A program made the translations under genes and the position numbers. DNA of 64,000 bases from JBBROS01 sp965260935 (GTDB lineage Bacteria > Pseudomonadota > Alphaproteobacteria > Acetobacterales > Acetobacteraceae), in NCBI GenBank assembly GCA_965260935.1, contig OZ253374.1:496001-560000 (forward strand), read 5' to 3'. Below the pieces are notes generated by a model. The model made no database searches. It was not told the DNA's origin and saw only the letters and a list, made by a program, of their open reading frames with translations. Every line of letters begins with the position of its first letter. The stretch's first letter is position 1. Below, one piece after another: positions 27,731-35,683 of this stretch.

Positions 27731-29371
27731 TTACTTCGCCGCCCCGGCCTCGGTCAGCTCGCGCTTGGCAAGCTTGCCGACCGGCGTGTGCGGCAGGCTG
27801 TCGCGCACTTCGAGCGCGGACGGCAGCTCATGGCGGCCGAGGCGTTCGGACAGGAAGGCGCGCAGCGTCTCAAGCGTGAGCGGCGGGGCGCCGGCGCGCA
27901 GGGCGACGAACGCCTTCGCCGCCTGGCCGCGGTAGGGGTCGGGGATGCCGACGACCGCGGCTTCCCGCACGTCCGGGTGCTCGTGGATGGCGTCCTCGAT
28001 GGCGCGGGGGTAGACGTTGAAGCCGCCGCTGATGATCATGTCCTTCTTGCGGTCCACCAGCACGAAGCGCCCGTCCGGCTCCATGCGGCCGATGTCGCCG
28101 GTGAGGAACCAGCCGTCGACGAAGGCCGTCGCGTTCTCCTCCGGGCGACGCCAGTAGCCGGGGGTGACGTTGGGGCCGCGGATGCGGACCTCGCCGACCT
28201 CCCCGGGGGGGAGGACGGCGCGGGGGTCGTCGAGCGAGACCACGTCCATCTCGATGCCGGGGAGCGGCACGCCGATCTCGCCGGGGGCCTGCGGCTGGTC
28301 GGGTAGCAAATTAGTGCCGGCGGGGGAGGTTTCCGTCATGCCCCAGCCGCCGCCGAGGCGCAGGCCGGTCAGGGCGTGGAAGCGCTCGCCGACCTCGTGC
28401 GGCAGGGCCGCGCCGCCGCTGCTGGCGTGGCGGAGGCTGGACAGGTCGCGCGTCGCGATGCTGGGGTCGTTGACCATGGCGATCCACATGGTGGGGACGC
28501 CGTTCATGTGGGTGCAGCGGCCGTGCTCGATGGCGTCGAGCACGGCGTCGGCCTGGAAGCGGGGGTGCAGAACGAGCTCGACGCCGTTGGAGACGGCGCG
28601 CAGCAGGACGGCGGTGAGGGCGTAGATGTGGAACAGCGGCAGCACGCACAACATACGGTCGCCGGGTTGGAACGCGCGGCCGATCCCTTCGGCCCAGGCG
28701 TCGTAGATGGCGACGGCGCTGGTGAGGTTGGCGTGGGTCAGTTGGGCGGCGCGGGGCTGGCCAGTGGTGCCGCCGGTGTATTGCAGGAGGGCGATCTCCT
28801 CCGGGCCGAGATCCGGCCAGGCGACGGGGGGGCCGTCGAGGTCGGCCACGGTGCGGGCGCCCTGGGGGACGGGGAGCGCGCCGGGGGCGTGGCCGTAGTC
28901 GGCGTCCTCGGCGACGACGAGGTGGGCGGCGGCGCCCTGGCGCTTGGCCTCGATTGCTTGCGGCAGAACGCCGGGGAGGTTGGTAGTAATCAGCAGGCGC
29001 GCGCCGCTGTCCTCCAGCTTGCGGGCGATGGCGCGGGGCGGGTCGAGCGGGCTGAGGTGGACGGCGCGGGCGCCGAGGCGTTGCAGGGCGAAGAAGGCGA
29101 CGGGGTGGGCGGGGGTGTTGGGCAGGAGAAGGGCGACGGCCTCGCCGCGCTCGACGCCGAGGGCGGAAAGGCCTCGGGCCAGGCGGGCGACGCGGGCGGC
29201 AAGATTGGCGAAGGTGATGGTTTGGTCGCGGAAGGTGATGGCGGGGCGGCCCGCGTATTCGGCGGCGGCGCGGTCCAGCAGGGCGGGGAGGGTTGTGGCC
29301 GGCAGGTCGGCGTCCCAGGCGAGGCCCGGGGGGTAGAGGGCTTCCCAGGGGCGGGCTGCTCTATTGGACAT
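27731..29371 (-). CDS. Acyl-CoA ligase (AMP-binding)
   Basis: A 546-residue ANL-superfamily ligase that activates a carboxylic acid with ATP and CoA. The P-loop-like motif LQYTGGTTGQPRAAQLTH, the A5 region GWGMTETSP, the hinge/adenine region GWFLTGDIGRMEPDGR and the C-terminal lysine in HTPVGKLAKREL are all present. It resembles long-chain fatty-acyl-CoA ligases most. In this operon it would activate the acid delivered by the neighbouring importer. The ATG at 29371 lies 6 bases from the end of the disrupted secreted-protein gene. Confidence 0.93.
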   Translation of the reverse strand: MSNRAARPWEALYPPGLAWDADLPATTLPALLDRAAAEYAGRPAITFRDQTITFANLAARVARLARGLSALGVERGEAVALLLPNTPAHPVAFFALQRLGARAVHLSPLDPPRAIARKLEDSGARLLITTNLPGVLPQAIEAKRQGAAAHLVVAEDADYGHAPGALPVPQGARTVADLDGPPVAWPDLGPEEIALLQYTGGTTGQPRAAQLTHANLTSAVAIYDAWAEGIGRAFQPGDRMLCVLPLFHIYALTAVLLRAVSNGVELVLHPRFQADAVLDAIEHGRCTHMNGVPTMWIAMVNDPSIATRDLSSLRHASSGGAALPHEVGERFHALTGLRLGGGWGMTETSPAGTNLLPDQPQAPGEIGVPLPGIEMDVVSLDDPRAVLPPGEVGEVRIRGPNVTPGYWRRPEENATAFVDGWFLTGDIGRMEPDGRFVLVDRKKDMIISGGFNVYPRAIEDAIHEHPDVREAAVVGIPDPYRGQAAKAFVALRAGAPPLTLETLRAFLSERLGRHELPSALEVRDSLPHTPVGKLAKRELTEAGAAK

Positions 29372-29377
29372 TGCACG

Positions 29378-29915
29378 TCATAGCTTCTTGCACCGACCTA
29401 CATCTAAAACGGCATCGAAACTTATTTCGCGCTCACCTCTGACGTTTCGATCAAAGCCCATATAGGCCTGAAATTTGAGACCGGCGATGTCAAAGATAAA
29501 TTGCGTACCACCAGCTCCTTTGCACGAAATTAAATCTTCAAATCCCTGGCAGTACGCAAAGACTGCCTTCGGCAATTTACCATCTACAACGTATCGCTCG
29601 ACAAACGCCGAAAGATCAGGATCGAAGTATCGATCTTCCTCTTTAGTAGCTGGCCTGATACTGTAATAGTCTTTCGTTTCAACTCTTAGTCCTTGCCAGG
29701 CAAAAGGCTCTCGGAAGGTAACATAGTAGCGTTGATCAGATACGCACAGCCACTCTTTTGGGTAGTGTCTCAGTTTGAAATTGCCCTCGACTTAAAACGT
29801 CGACGCGACAAGCAATTTCAGGCCGAAAAATTCAAACTGAGACACTACCCTCTTTTGCAAAAACAGAATGACTGATTGAGAAGAAGGCTAAGATTAAGAG
29901 AATTTTTATGCTCAT
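29378..29915 (-). pseudogene. Small secreted-protein gene interrupted by MITE-like element
   Basis: The ATG at 29913-29915 overlaps the stop of the preceding gene (ATGA) and opens a clear signal peptide, MSIKILLILAFFSISHSVFA, which then runs into a 91-base inverted-repeat element at 29760-29850. Downstream of the element a frame continues EWLCVSDQRYYVTFREPFAW and ends DVGRCKKL. Deleting the element plus one 6-base target duplication (97 bases) joins GCA AAA GA to GTGG exactly in frame, giving a 146-residue precursor with cysteines near both ends. The AT content is higher than in neighbouring genes. The present gene can make only the signal peptide plus junk. Confidence 0.85.
29760..29850. mobile_element. 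91-base MITE-like element with perfect 20-base terminal repeats
   Basis: The ends are GGGTAGTGTCTCAGTTTGAA (29760-29779) and its exact reverse complement (29831-29850), with 51 bases between them and no coding capacity. TCTTTT flanks both sides (29754-29759 and 29851-29856), a 6-base target duplication. The size and structure are those of a miniature inverted-repeat element moved by a transposase encoded elsewhere. The parent family is not identified; a search of the 20-base end would show it. Confidence 0.85.
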
Positions 29916-31948
29916 TGAAAATGTTGGCCTTGCACCGCAAGGCGTTCAAGCAGCGGTGCCGGCAACAGAGTCTCGTCGCCGGTCTGTTCGGCAAAATCGA
30001 CAAGACGGTCGCGGATTTTCCTTAAGCCAACCAGGTCGGCGTAGAACATCGGGCCGCCGCGATAGGCCGGCCAGTTGTAGCCGTGCAACCAGATGGCGTC
30101 GATATCGCCGGGGCGCTCGGCGATGCCTTCATCGAGGATGCGGGCGCCCTCGTTGACCATGGGATAGACCAGGCGCTCGATGATCTCGTCTTCCGCGATC
30201 GGATGGCGCTCGATGCCGAGCTTCTTGCTCTGCTCGGCGATGATGCGGTCCACCTCCGGGTCCGGCGTGGCGTTGCGGCCCTCGTAGACGTAGTAGCCTT
30301 TGCCGGTTTTCTGCCCATACCGCCCGGCCTCGCACAGCGCGTCCGCGACCGGGGCCTTCTTGCCAAAAGCTTTCCTGATCCTCATGCCGATGTCGAGCCC
30401 GGCCAGGTCGCCCATCGCGAACGGCCCCATGCGGAAGCCGAAATTGGTCAAGGCCCGGTCCACCTCCGAAGGGCTTGCGCCGTCGAGCAGCAGGCGCTCG
30501 GCGGCGTCGGAGCGGCGGGCCAGCATCCGGTTGCCGACGAAGCCGAAGCAGTTGCCGACGACGACGCCGACCTTGGCCAGCGTCTTGCCAACGGCCGCGG
30601 CGGTGGCGACGACCTCGGGGCTGCTGCCGCTGCCGCGGACGATCTCCAGCAGCTTCATGACGTTGGCCGGGCTGAAGAAGTGCATCCCGAGCACGTCGCC
30701 GGGGCGGCTGGTGACGGAGGCAATCTGGTCGATGTCGAGATAGCTGGTGTTGGTGGCGAGCACGGCGCCGGGCTTGGCGATCTGGTCGAGGGCGCGGAAC
30801 ACGTCCTGCTTCACGCCCATCTCCTCGAACACGGCCTCGACGACGATGTCGGCGTCGCCGATGTTGTCCAGGCCGAGCTTGCCGGCGATGCGGGCGCGGC
30901 GGCGGGCGGCCTCGTCCCCGGTGACGCTGCCGCGCTTGGCGCTGACAGCGTAAAGGTCCGACACGCGGGCGAGGCCGCGGTCGAGGGCTGCTTGCTCCGT
31001 TTCGATGACGGTGACGGGGATGCCGGCGTTGGCGAAGGCCATGGCGATGCCGCCGCCCATGGTGCCCGCGCCGATGACGGCGGCCTTTCGCACCGGGCGC
31101 GGTCCGACGCCGGGGGGGAGCTTGGCTTTCTGGGCCTCGCGCTCGGCGAAGAAGGCGTGGCGCTGGGCGCGGCTCTCGTCGCCGTTGAGGAGTTGCTCGA
31201 ACAGGCGGCGCTCGTTCGTCAGGCCCTCGTCGAACGGCATCGTGACCGCGCCGCGGACGGCCTCGACGCAGGTTCGCGGGGCTTGCGCGCGGGTGTTCCT
31301 GAGCAAGGGGGCGGCGATGCTGTCGATCAGGGCCGGGTCGTCCTTGGCCGGCTGGAGCGCCTCGTCGCGGTCGCGGACGAGGCGGCGCTCCCCGTGCTCG
31401 CGCGCCCAGGCGACGGCGGCATCCGGGTAGGGGCCGTCGAGCACGGCGTCGACCAGGCCGAGCGTCTCCGCTTCCCCGGCACCGACCGGGTTGCCGCCGA
31501 CGATCATGCCGAGCGCCTTCTCGACGCCGACGACGCGCGGCAGGCGCTGGGTACCGCCGCCGCCGGGGAGCAGGCCGAGCTTGACCTCCGGCAGGCCGAG
31601 CTTGGCGCCCGGCCAGGCGACGCGGGCGTGGCAGCCGAGCGCCAGCTCCAGGCCGCCGCCGAGGGCGACCCCCTGGATGGCGGCGACGACCGGGATTGGC
31701 ATAGCCTCGATCGCCTCGATCACCTCGCGCAGGCCGGGGGATCGCGGCGGCTTGCCGAACTCGGTGATGTCCGCGCCGCCGCTGAAGGCGCGGGCTGTGC
31801 CGTGCAGGACGACGGCCTTGGCGTCCTTGGCTTCGTTCAGGGCCTGCACGATGCCTTGACGCAAGGCGTGGCCCAGGGCGTTGACCGGCGGGTTGTCCAT
31901 GGCGATGACGGCGATGCCGTCTTGGCGGGTCAGGTTCGCAACGGGCAT
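29912..31948 (-). CDS. Enoyl-CoA hydratase / 3-hydroxyacyl-CoA dehydrogenase
   Basis: A 678-residue bifunctional beta-oxidation enzyme. The N-terminal crotonase domain (about residues 1-190) has the oxyanion segments RAFSGGADITEF and GVALGGGLELAL. The NAD-binding domain starts near residue 295 with AAVIGAGTMGGGIAMAFANAG and contains GMHFFSPANVMKLLEI; two C-terminal dehydrogenase helical domains follow. I chose the ATG at 31948, which has GGAG eight bases upstream; a GTG three codons earlier is the alternative. Its stop overlaps the ATG of the interrupted secreted-protein gene. Confidence 0.94.
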   Translation of the reverse strand: MPVANLTRQDGIAVIAMDNPPVNALGHALRQGIVQALNEAKDAKAVVLHGTARAFSGGADITEFGKPPRSPGLREVIEAIEAMPIPVVAAIQGVALGGGLELALGCHARVAWPGAKLGLPEVKLGLLPGGGGTQRLPRVVGVEKALGMIVGGNPVGAGEAETLGLVDAVLDGPYPDAAVAWAREHGERRLVRDRDEALQPAKDDPALIDSIAAPLLRNTRAQAPRTCVEAVRGAVTMPFDEGLTNERRLFEQLLNGDESRAQRHAFFAEREAQKAKLPPGVGPRPVRKAAVIGAGTMGGGIAMAFANAGIPVTVIETEQAALDRGLARVSDLYAVSAKRGSVTGDEAARRRARIAGKLGLDNIGDADIVVEAVFEEMGVKQDVFRALDQIAKPGAVLATNTSYLDIDQIASVTSRPGDVLGMHFFSPANVMKLLEIVRGSGSSPEVVATAAAVGKTLAKVGVVVGNCFGFVGNRMLARRSDAAERLLLDGASPSEVDRALTNFGFRMGPFAMGDLAGLDIGMRIRKAFGKKAPVADALCEAGRYGQKTGKGYYVYEGRNATPDPEVDRIIAEQSKKLGIERHPIAEDEIIERLVYPMVNEGARILDEGIAERPGDIDAIWLHGYNWPAYRGGPMFYADLVGLRKIRDRLVDFAEQTGDETLLPAPLLERLAVQGQHFQ

Positions 31949-31967
31949 TCTTTGCACTCCATCAAGT

Positions 31968-32027
31968 AAGGCGAGGGCTCTGCCCTCGACCCGCTGAGGC
32001 CCCGGAAACGCAAGTCTCCCAGACCCC
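31968..32027. repeat. Intergenic palindromic repeat, copy 1 (diverged)
   Basis: It shares the pattern AAGGC-AGGGC-CTGCCCT-GACCCGCT-AGGCCCC...AGACCCC with copies at 57365-57413 and 61877-61925. The first hairpin (GAGGGC/GCCCTC) is intact and the second has decayed. It fills the gap between livF and the bifunctional dehydrogenase gene. Confidence 0.6.
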
Positions 32028-32719
32028 TATACTTCCAGCCACTCGCGTCGCACCGCGGCGTTGGCGGCCAGGGCGGCGGGGACGCCCTCGAAGACGATCT
32101 CGCCGTGGCCCATGACGTAGAGGCGCTTGCTGATCGCCAGCGCGATGTCGAGCTTCTGCTCGACCAGCAGGATCGTGACCCCGCGTTCGGCCACCTGCTC
32201 CAGCATGTCGCGCACCGTCTGCACCATCATCGGCGCCAGGCCCTCCGTCGGCTCGTCCACCATCAGCAACGCCGGGCAGCCCATGAGGGTGCGGCAGATG
32301 GCGAGCATCTGCTGCTCGCCGCCGCTCAGCGCGCCTGCCGGGGCGTCGGCGCGTTCGCGGAGGCGGGGGAACAGGGCGTAGGCGTCGTCGAGCGCGAAGG
32401 GGCTGCCGGGGCCGCGTTTCTCGCCGAGCGCCAGGTTCTGCCTCGTGGTCAGGCCGGGGAAGATGGCGCGGTGCTCGTCCACGTAGCCGAGGCCCAGGCG
32501 GGCCACCTGATGCGGGGCGAGGCGATCGATCGGCCGGCCGTCGAAGCGGATGCGCCCGGCGCGGGCGACGGCGCCCATGATGGCCTTCAGCGTCGTGCTG
32601 CGGCCCGCGCCGTTGCGGCCCAGCAGGGCGACGATCTCGCCCCGGCCCACTTCCATGTTGACGCCGCGCAGCACCTGGCTCTTGCCGTACCAGGCTTCGA
32701 GGTTGCGGACCTCAAGCAT
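32027..32719 (-). CDS. livF: Branched-chain amino acid type ABC ATPase LivF
   Basis: A 230-residue ATPase, one of the two of this importer. The signature LSGGEQQM, Walker B LLMVDEPTEGLAP and LVEQKLDIAL are typical of LivF. Walker A reads GRNGAGRST, with arginine where the catalytic lysine is usual; my recollection is that this occurs in a subset of LivF proteins, so it need not mean loss of function. The start overlaps the end of livG by eight bases. Confidence 0.92.
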   Translation of the reverse strand: MLEVRNLEAWYGKSQVLRGVNMEVGRGEIVALLGRNGAGRSTTLKAIMGAVARAGRIRFDGRPIDRLAPHQVARLGLGYVDEHRAIFPGLTTRQNLALGEKRGPGSPFALDDAYALFPRLRERADAPAGALSGGEQQMLAICRTLMGCPALLMVDEPTEGLAPMMVQTVRDMLEQVAERGVTILLVEQKLDIALAISKRLYVMGHGEIVFEGVPAALAANAAVRREWLEV

Positions 32720-33476
32720 TGAGCGCTTCCGCCGCCTGGCCGAGATAGGCGGTTTGTACGGCCTTGTCGCCGCGGACCTGGTCGGGCGGACCCGAGGCGA
32801 TGACCCGGCCGTCGGCGAGGACGGAGATGCGGTCGGCCAGTTCGAACACCACGCCGAGGTCGTGCTCGATGATGACCACCGTGCGGCCTTCGGACACGCG
32901 GCGGATCAGGGTGACGGCGCGCCCGGTCTCGGCGCGGCTCATGCCGGCGGTGGGTTCGTCGAGCAGGATGACCCGCGCGCCGCCGGCGATGGTGACGCCG
33001 ATCTCGAGCGCGCGCTGCTCGGCGTAGGCGAGGCTGCCGGCGGGAACGTCGCGGCGGCGTTCGAGGCCGATCAGCGACAGGACCTCCTCCGTGCGGCGGC
33101 GCAGGGAATCGTAGCCGTTGAGGCGACGCCAGAAGGCCATGCCGCAGCCGTGCGCGCGCATGGCGCCGGCGCGGAGGTTCTCGAACACGCTGAGCTTGGG
33201 GAACAGGCTCGTGACCTGGAAGCTGCGGGCGAGGCCCAGGTTAAACACCAGATGCGGGGCGAGACCGGTGATGTCGCGCGCGCCCAGGCGCACCTGGCCG
33301 CGGTCGGGCCGCAAGCGCCCGCTGACCAGGTGGAACAGCGTGCTCTTGCCTGCGCCGTTCGGGCCGATAACGGCGTGGCGCTCGCCGGGGGCGACGGCGA
33401 GATCGACGCCTTGGATGACGCGGGTGGCGCCGAAGGCCTTGTGCAGGCCGGTGATCTCCAGGCCGGGCGGGTTCAT
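32712..33476 (-). CDS. livG: Branched-chain amino acid type ABC ATPase LivG
   Basis: A 254-residue ATPase with a canonical Walker A (GPNGAGKST), the LivG-type insertion after the Q-loop (RSFQVTSLFPKLSVFENL), a divergent signature (LAYAEQRALE, as usual in LivG), Walker B ILLDEPTAGMS and VIIEHDLGVVF. It pairs with LivF, whose Walker A is atypical. The ATG overlaps the livM stop as ATGA. Confidence 0.93.
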   Translation of the reverse strand: MNPPGLEITGLHKAFGATRVIQGVDLAVAPGERHAVIGPNGAGKSTLFHLVSGRLRPDRGQVRLGARDITGLAPHLVFNLGLARSFQVTSLFPKLSVFENLRAGAMRAHGCGMAFWRRLNGYDSLRRRTEEVLSLIGLERRRDVPAGSLAYAEQRALEIGVTIAGGARVILLDEPTAGMSRAETGRAVTLIRRVSEGRTVVIIEHDLGVVFELADRISVLADGRVIASGPPDQVRGDKAVQTAYLGQAAEALNA

Positions 33477-34735
33477 ACCGCCGCCGCTTGCCACGCGGCC
33501 TTCGCCTTGGGGGCCGTGAAGCGCAGCAGCGCCGCGCCGGCCACGAACAGCACGGCCGCGACCGCCCAGGGCCAGGCCGCTGTCGGGTCGGCGGCGTAGC
33601 CCATCCAGGGGTGGGGCGAGCCGCCGTTGCGGACGGATTGCAGCCGGAAGCCCAGCTCCGAGAGGCCGACGACGCCGGCCAGCACGAGGACGAGGCCGGG
33701 GAGCGTGGCGAGGTATGACGGCGCGATGGAGCCGAGACGCCCTGCCCTGGCGACGGGCGCGTGGGCGGCGATGATGCCGGCGATCCCGCCCGGCGCCCAG
33801 ACCACCATCGCCATGAACAGCAGGCCGGAATAAAGCTGCCAGGCCTCGGTGACGGTGCCGAGCGCCATCGACAGCAGGGTGATCAGCGCCGCCCCCACGA
33901 CCGGCCCCCAGAAGATGCCGATGCCGCCGATGAACGCCATCAGCAGCACCGAGCCGGAAACGGCCGAACCCATGTTGCCGCTGGTGGCGATCTCGTCGTT
34001 CAGCGCCAGCAGCCCGCCGGCGAGGCCCGCGAACAAGCCGCTGAGGGCGAAAACGAGGAAGCGGATGCGGGCCGGGTCGTAGCCGAGGAAGGCGACCCGC
34101 TCCGGGTTGTCGCGCACGGCGTTGGCGAGGCGGCCGAGCGGGGTGCGGGTGTAGAGATACATCAGCAGCGCCGCCAGCCAGGCCCAGGCGGCGATGACGG
34201 CGTAGGCGTGGATCTGCCGCCCGGCGTCGAAGCCGAACGGGTGCGGGCCGGCGGAGCGGTTGCCGGAGATGCCTTCCTCGCCGCCGAACACGCCGGGGAA
34301 CAGCAGCACGAGGGCGACGGCGAGCTCCGCCACGCCGAGGGTGATCATGGCGAACGCGGTGCCGGAGCGCTTGGTCGCGATCCACCCGGCCAGCAGCGCC
34401 GCGACGAGGCCGCCCGCCGCGCCGACCAGCGGCACGGCGGGGGCGGGGATCGGCCAGCCGGCGTCGGCCTCGGCCAGGGCATGAAGGGCCGCGAAGCCGC
34501 CGAAGCCCAGGAACACGGCATGGCCGAAGTCGAGCATCCCGCCCTGCCCAAGCAGCATGTTGAACGAGAGGGCGAAGACGATGGCGATGGCCATGCGGCA
34601 CAGGAGCGAGAGGGCGAAGCCGCCGGTGAACACGTAGGGCAGCACGGCCGCGGCCAGCGCCGCCAGGACCCAGGGAACCGCCAGCCGCCAAGGCACGCCG
34701 GAGCGCGGGGCGGCGGCGGCGAGGGCCTGGCTCAT
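33473..34735 (-). CDS. livM: Branched-chain amino acid type ABC permease LivM
   Basis: A 420-residue inner-membrane permease with about ten hydrophobic segments. It is longer than typical LivM (about 330) because of an extra C-terminal part with two or more hydrophobic segments after residue 330 (GLVLVLAGVVGLSELGF; AVAAVLFVAGAALLRF). LivM motifs GQGGMLDFGHAVFLGFGG and SGLFAGLAGGLLALNDE are present. I chose the ATG at 34733-34735, which overlaps the livH end (ATGA). Confidence 0.92.
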   Translation of the reverse strand: MSQALAAAAPRSGVPWRLAVPWVLAALAAAVLPYVFTGGFALSLLCRMAIAIVFALSFNMLLGQGGMLDFGHAVFLGFGGFAALHALAEADAGWPIPAPAVPLVGAAGGLVAALLAGWIATKRSGTAFAMITLGVAELAVALVLLFPGVFGGEEGISGNRSAGPHPFGFDAGRQIHAYAVIAAWAWLAALLMYLYTRTPLGRLANAVRDNPERVAFLGYDPARIRFLVFALSGLFAGLAGGLLALNDEIATSGNMGSAVSGSVLLMAFIGGIGIFWGPVVGAALITLLSMALGTVTEAWQLYSGLLFMAMVVWAPGGIAGIIAAHAPVARAGRLGSIAPSYLATLPGLVLVLAGVVGLSELGFRLQSVRNGGSPHPWMGYAADPTAAWPWAVAAVLFVAGAALLRFTAPKAKAAWQAAAV

Positions 34736-35676
34736 ACGCTGCGCGTTCCCATCAGGCCGCGCGGGCGCAGCGCCAGTACCAGGATCAGCAGGGCGTAGGG
34801 GACGACCGGGGCGACGCGGGCGATGCTGATGTTCCAAAGGTCGGTCAGCCAGTCCGTCGGCACGCCGATGCCGACGGCGGCGAGCGCCGGGCCGAGGGGC
34901 ATGTCGAGCGAGATGCTGGCGGTTTGCAGCAGGCCGATCAGCAGGCTGGCGACGAGCGCGCCCCAGATGCTGCCGAGGCCGCCCATGACCACCACGGCGA
35001 AGACGATGGCGCCAAGGGCGTTGGCCATGCCCGGCTCGGTGGTATAGGCGTTGCCGGCCATGACGCCGGCAAGCCCGGCCAGGGCGGAGCCTGCGCCGAA
35101 GACGAGGGTGAACACGCGCGGGACGTCGTGGCCCAACATGCCGACCATCTCGGGGTGGGTGAGGGAAGCGCGGATGACGAGGCCGAGGCGGGTGCGGGCC
35201 AAGGTCGCGAACAGGATCACGAACATGGCGACGGCGACGGCCATCATGAACAGGCGGTAGGCCGGGTAGGCGTTGCCGGCGATGCTGAACAGCGGGACAT
35301 CGAGCGCGGGCGGGACTTGGTAGGGCACCGGGACGCGGCCCCAGACGAGGGGAACGACCTCGTTGATGATGAAGGCGAGGCCGAAGGTGAACAGCAGCTC
35401 GGCGACGTGGCCGTGCTTGTGGACGGCGCGCAGGCCGTAGCGCTCGACGAGGGCGCCGAGGACGCCAACGAGGAGGGGGGCGATGACCAGCGCCGGCCAG
35501 AAGCCGATCCGTATGCTGATGGTGTAGGCGAGGAACGCGCCCAGCATGTAGAAGCTGGCGTGGGCCAGGTTCAGCACGCCCATCATGCCGAAGATGAGCG
35601 TGAGACCGCTCGACAGCATGAACAGCAGCAGCCCGTAGACCGCGCCGTTCAGCAGGATGAGCAGGAGCTGGTCCAT
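34732..35676 (-). CDS. livH: Branched-chain amino acid type ABC permease LivH
   Basis: A 314-residue permease starting MDQLLLILLNGAVYGLLLFM, with LivH motifs GLTLIFGMMGVLNLAHASFY and GLGSIWGALVASLLIG and about eight membrane helices. It forms the channel with LivM. It starts 7 bases after the stop of the binding-protein gene. Liv-type importers next to acyl-CoA ligases often carry aromatic or other carboxylates rather than amino acids, which fits this operon. Confidence 0.93.
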   Translation of the reverse strand: MDQLLLILLNGAVYGLLLFMLSSGLTLIFGMMGVLNLAHASFYMLGAFLAYTISIRIGFWPALVIAPLLVGVLGALVERYGLRAVHKHGHVAELLFTFGLAFIINEVVPLVWGRVPVPYQVPPALDVPLFSIAGNAYPAYRLFMMAVAVAMFVILFATLARTRLGLVIRASLTHPEMVGMLGHDVPRVFTLVFGAGSALAGLAGVMAGNAYTTEPGMANALGAIVFAVVVMGGLGSIWGALVASLLIGLLQTASISLDMPLGPALAAVGIGVPTDWLTDLWNISIARVAPVVPYALLILVLALRPRGLMGTRSV

Positions 35677-35683
35677 GCGGCGC

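Noticed and set aside
27731..29371. Plus-strand 335-codon frame (28376-29383) as a gene
   Set aside because: It is antisense to the acyl-CoA ligase, and shows Gly/Val/Asp-rich shadow composition with no motifs.
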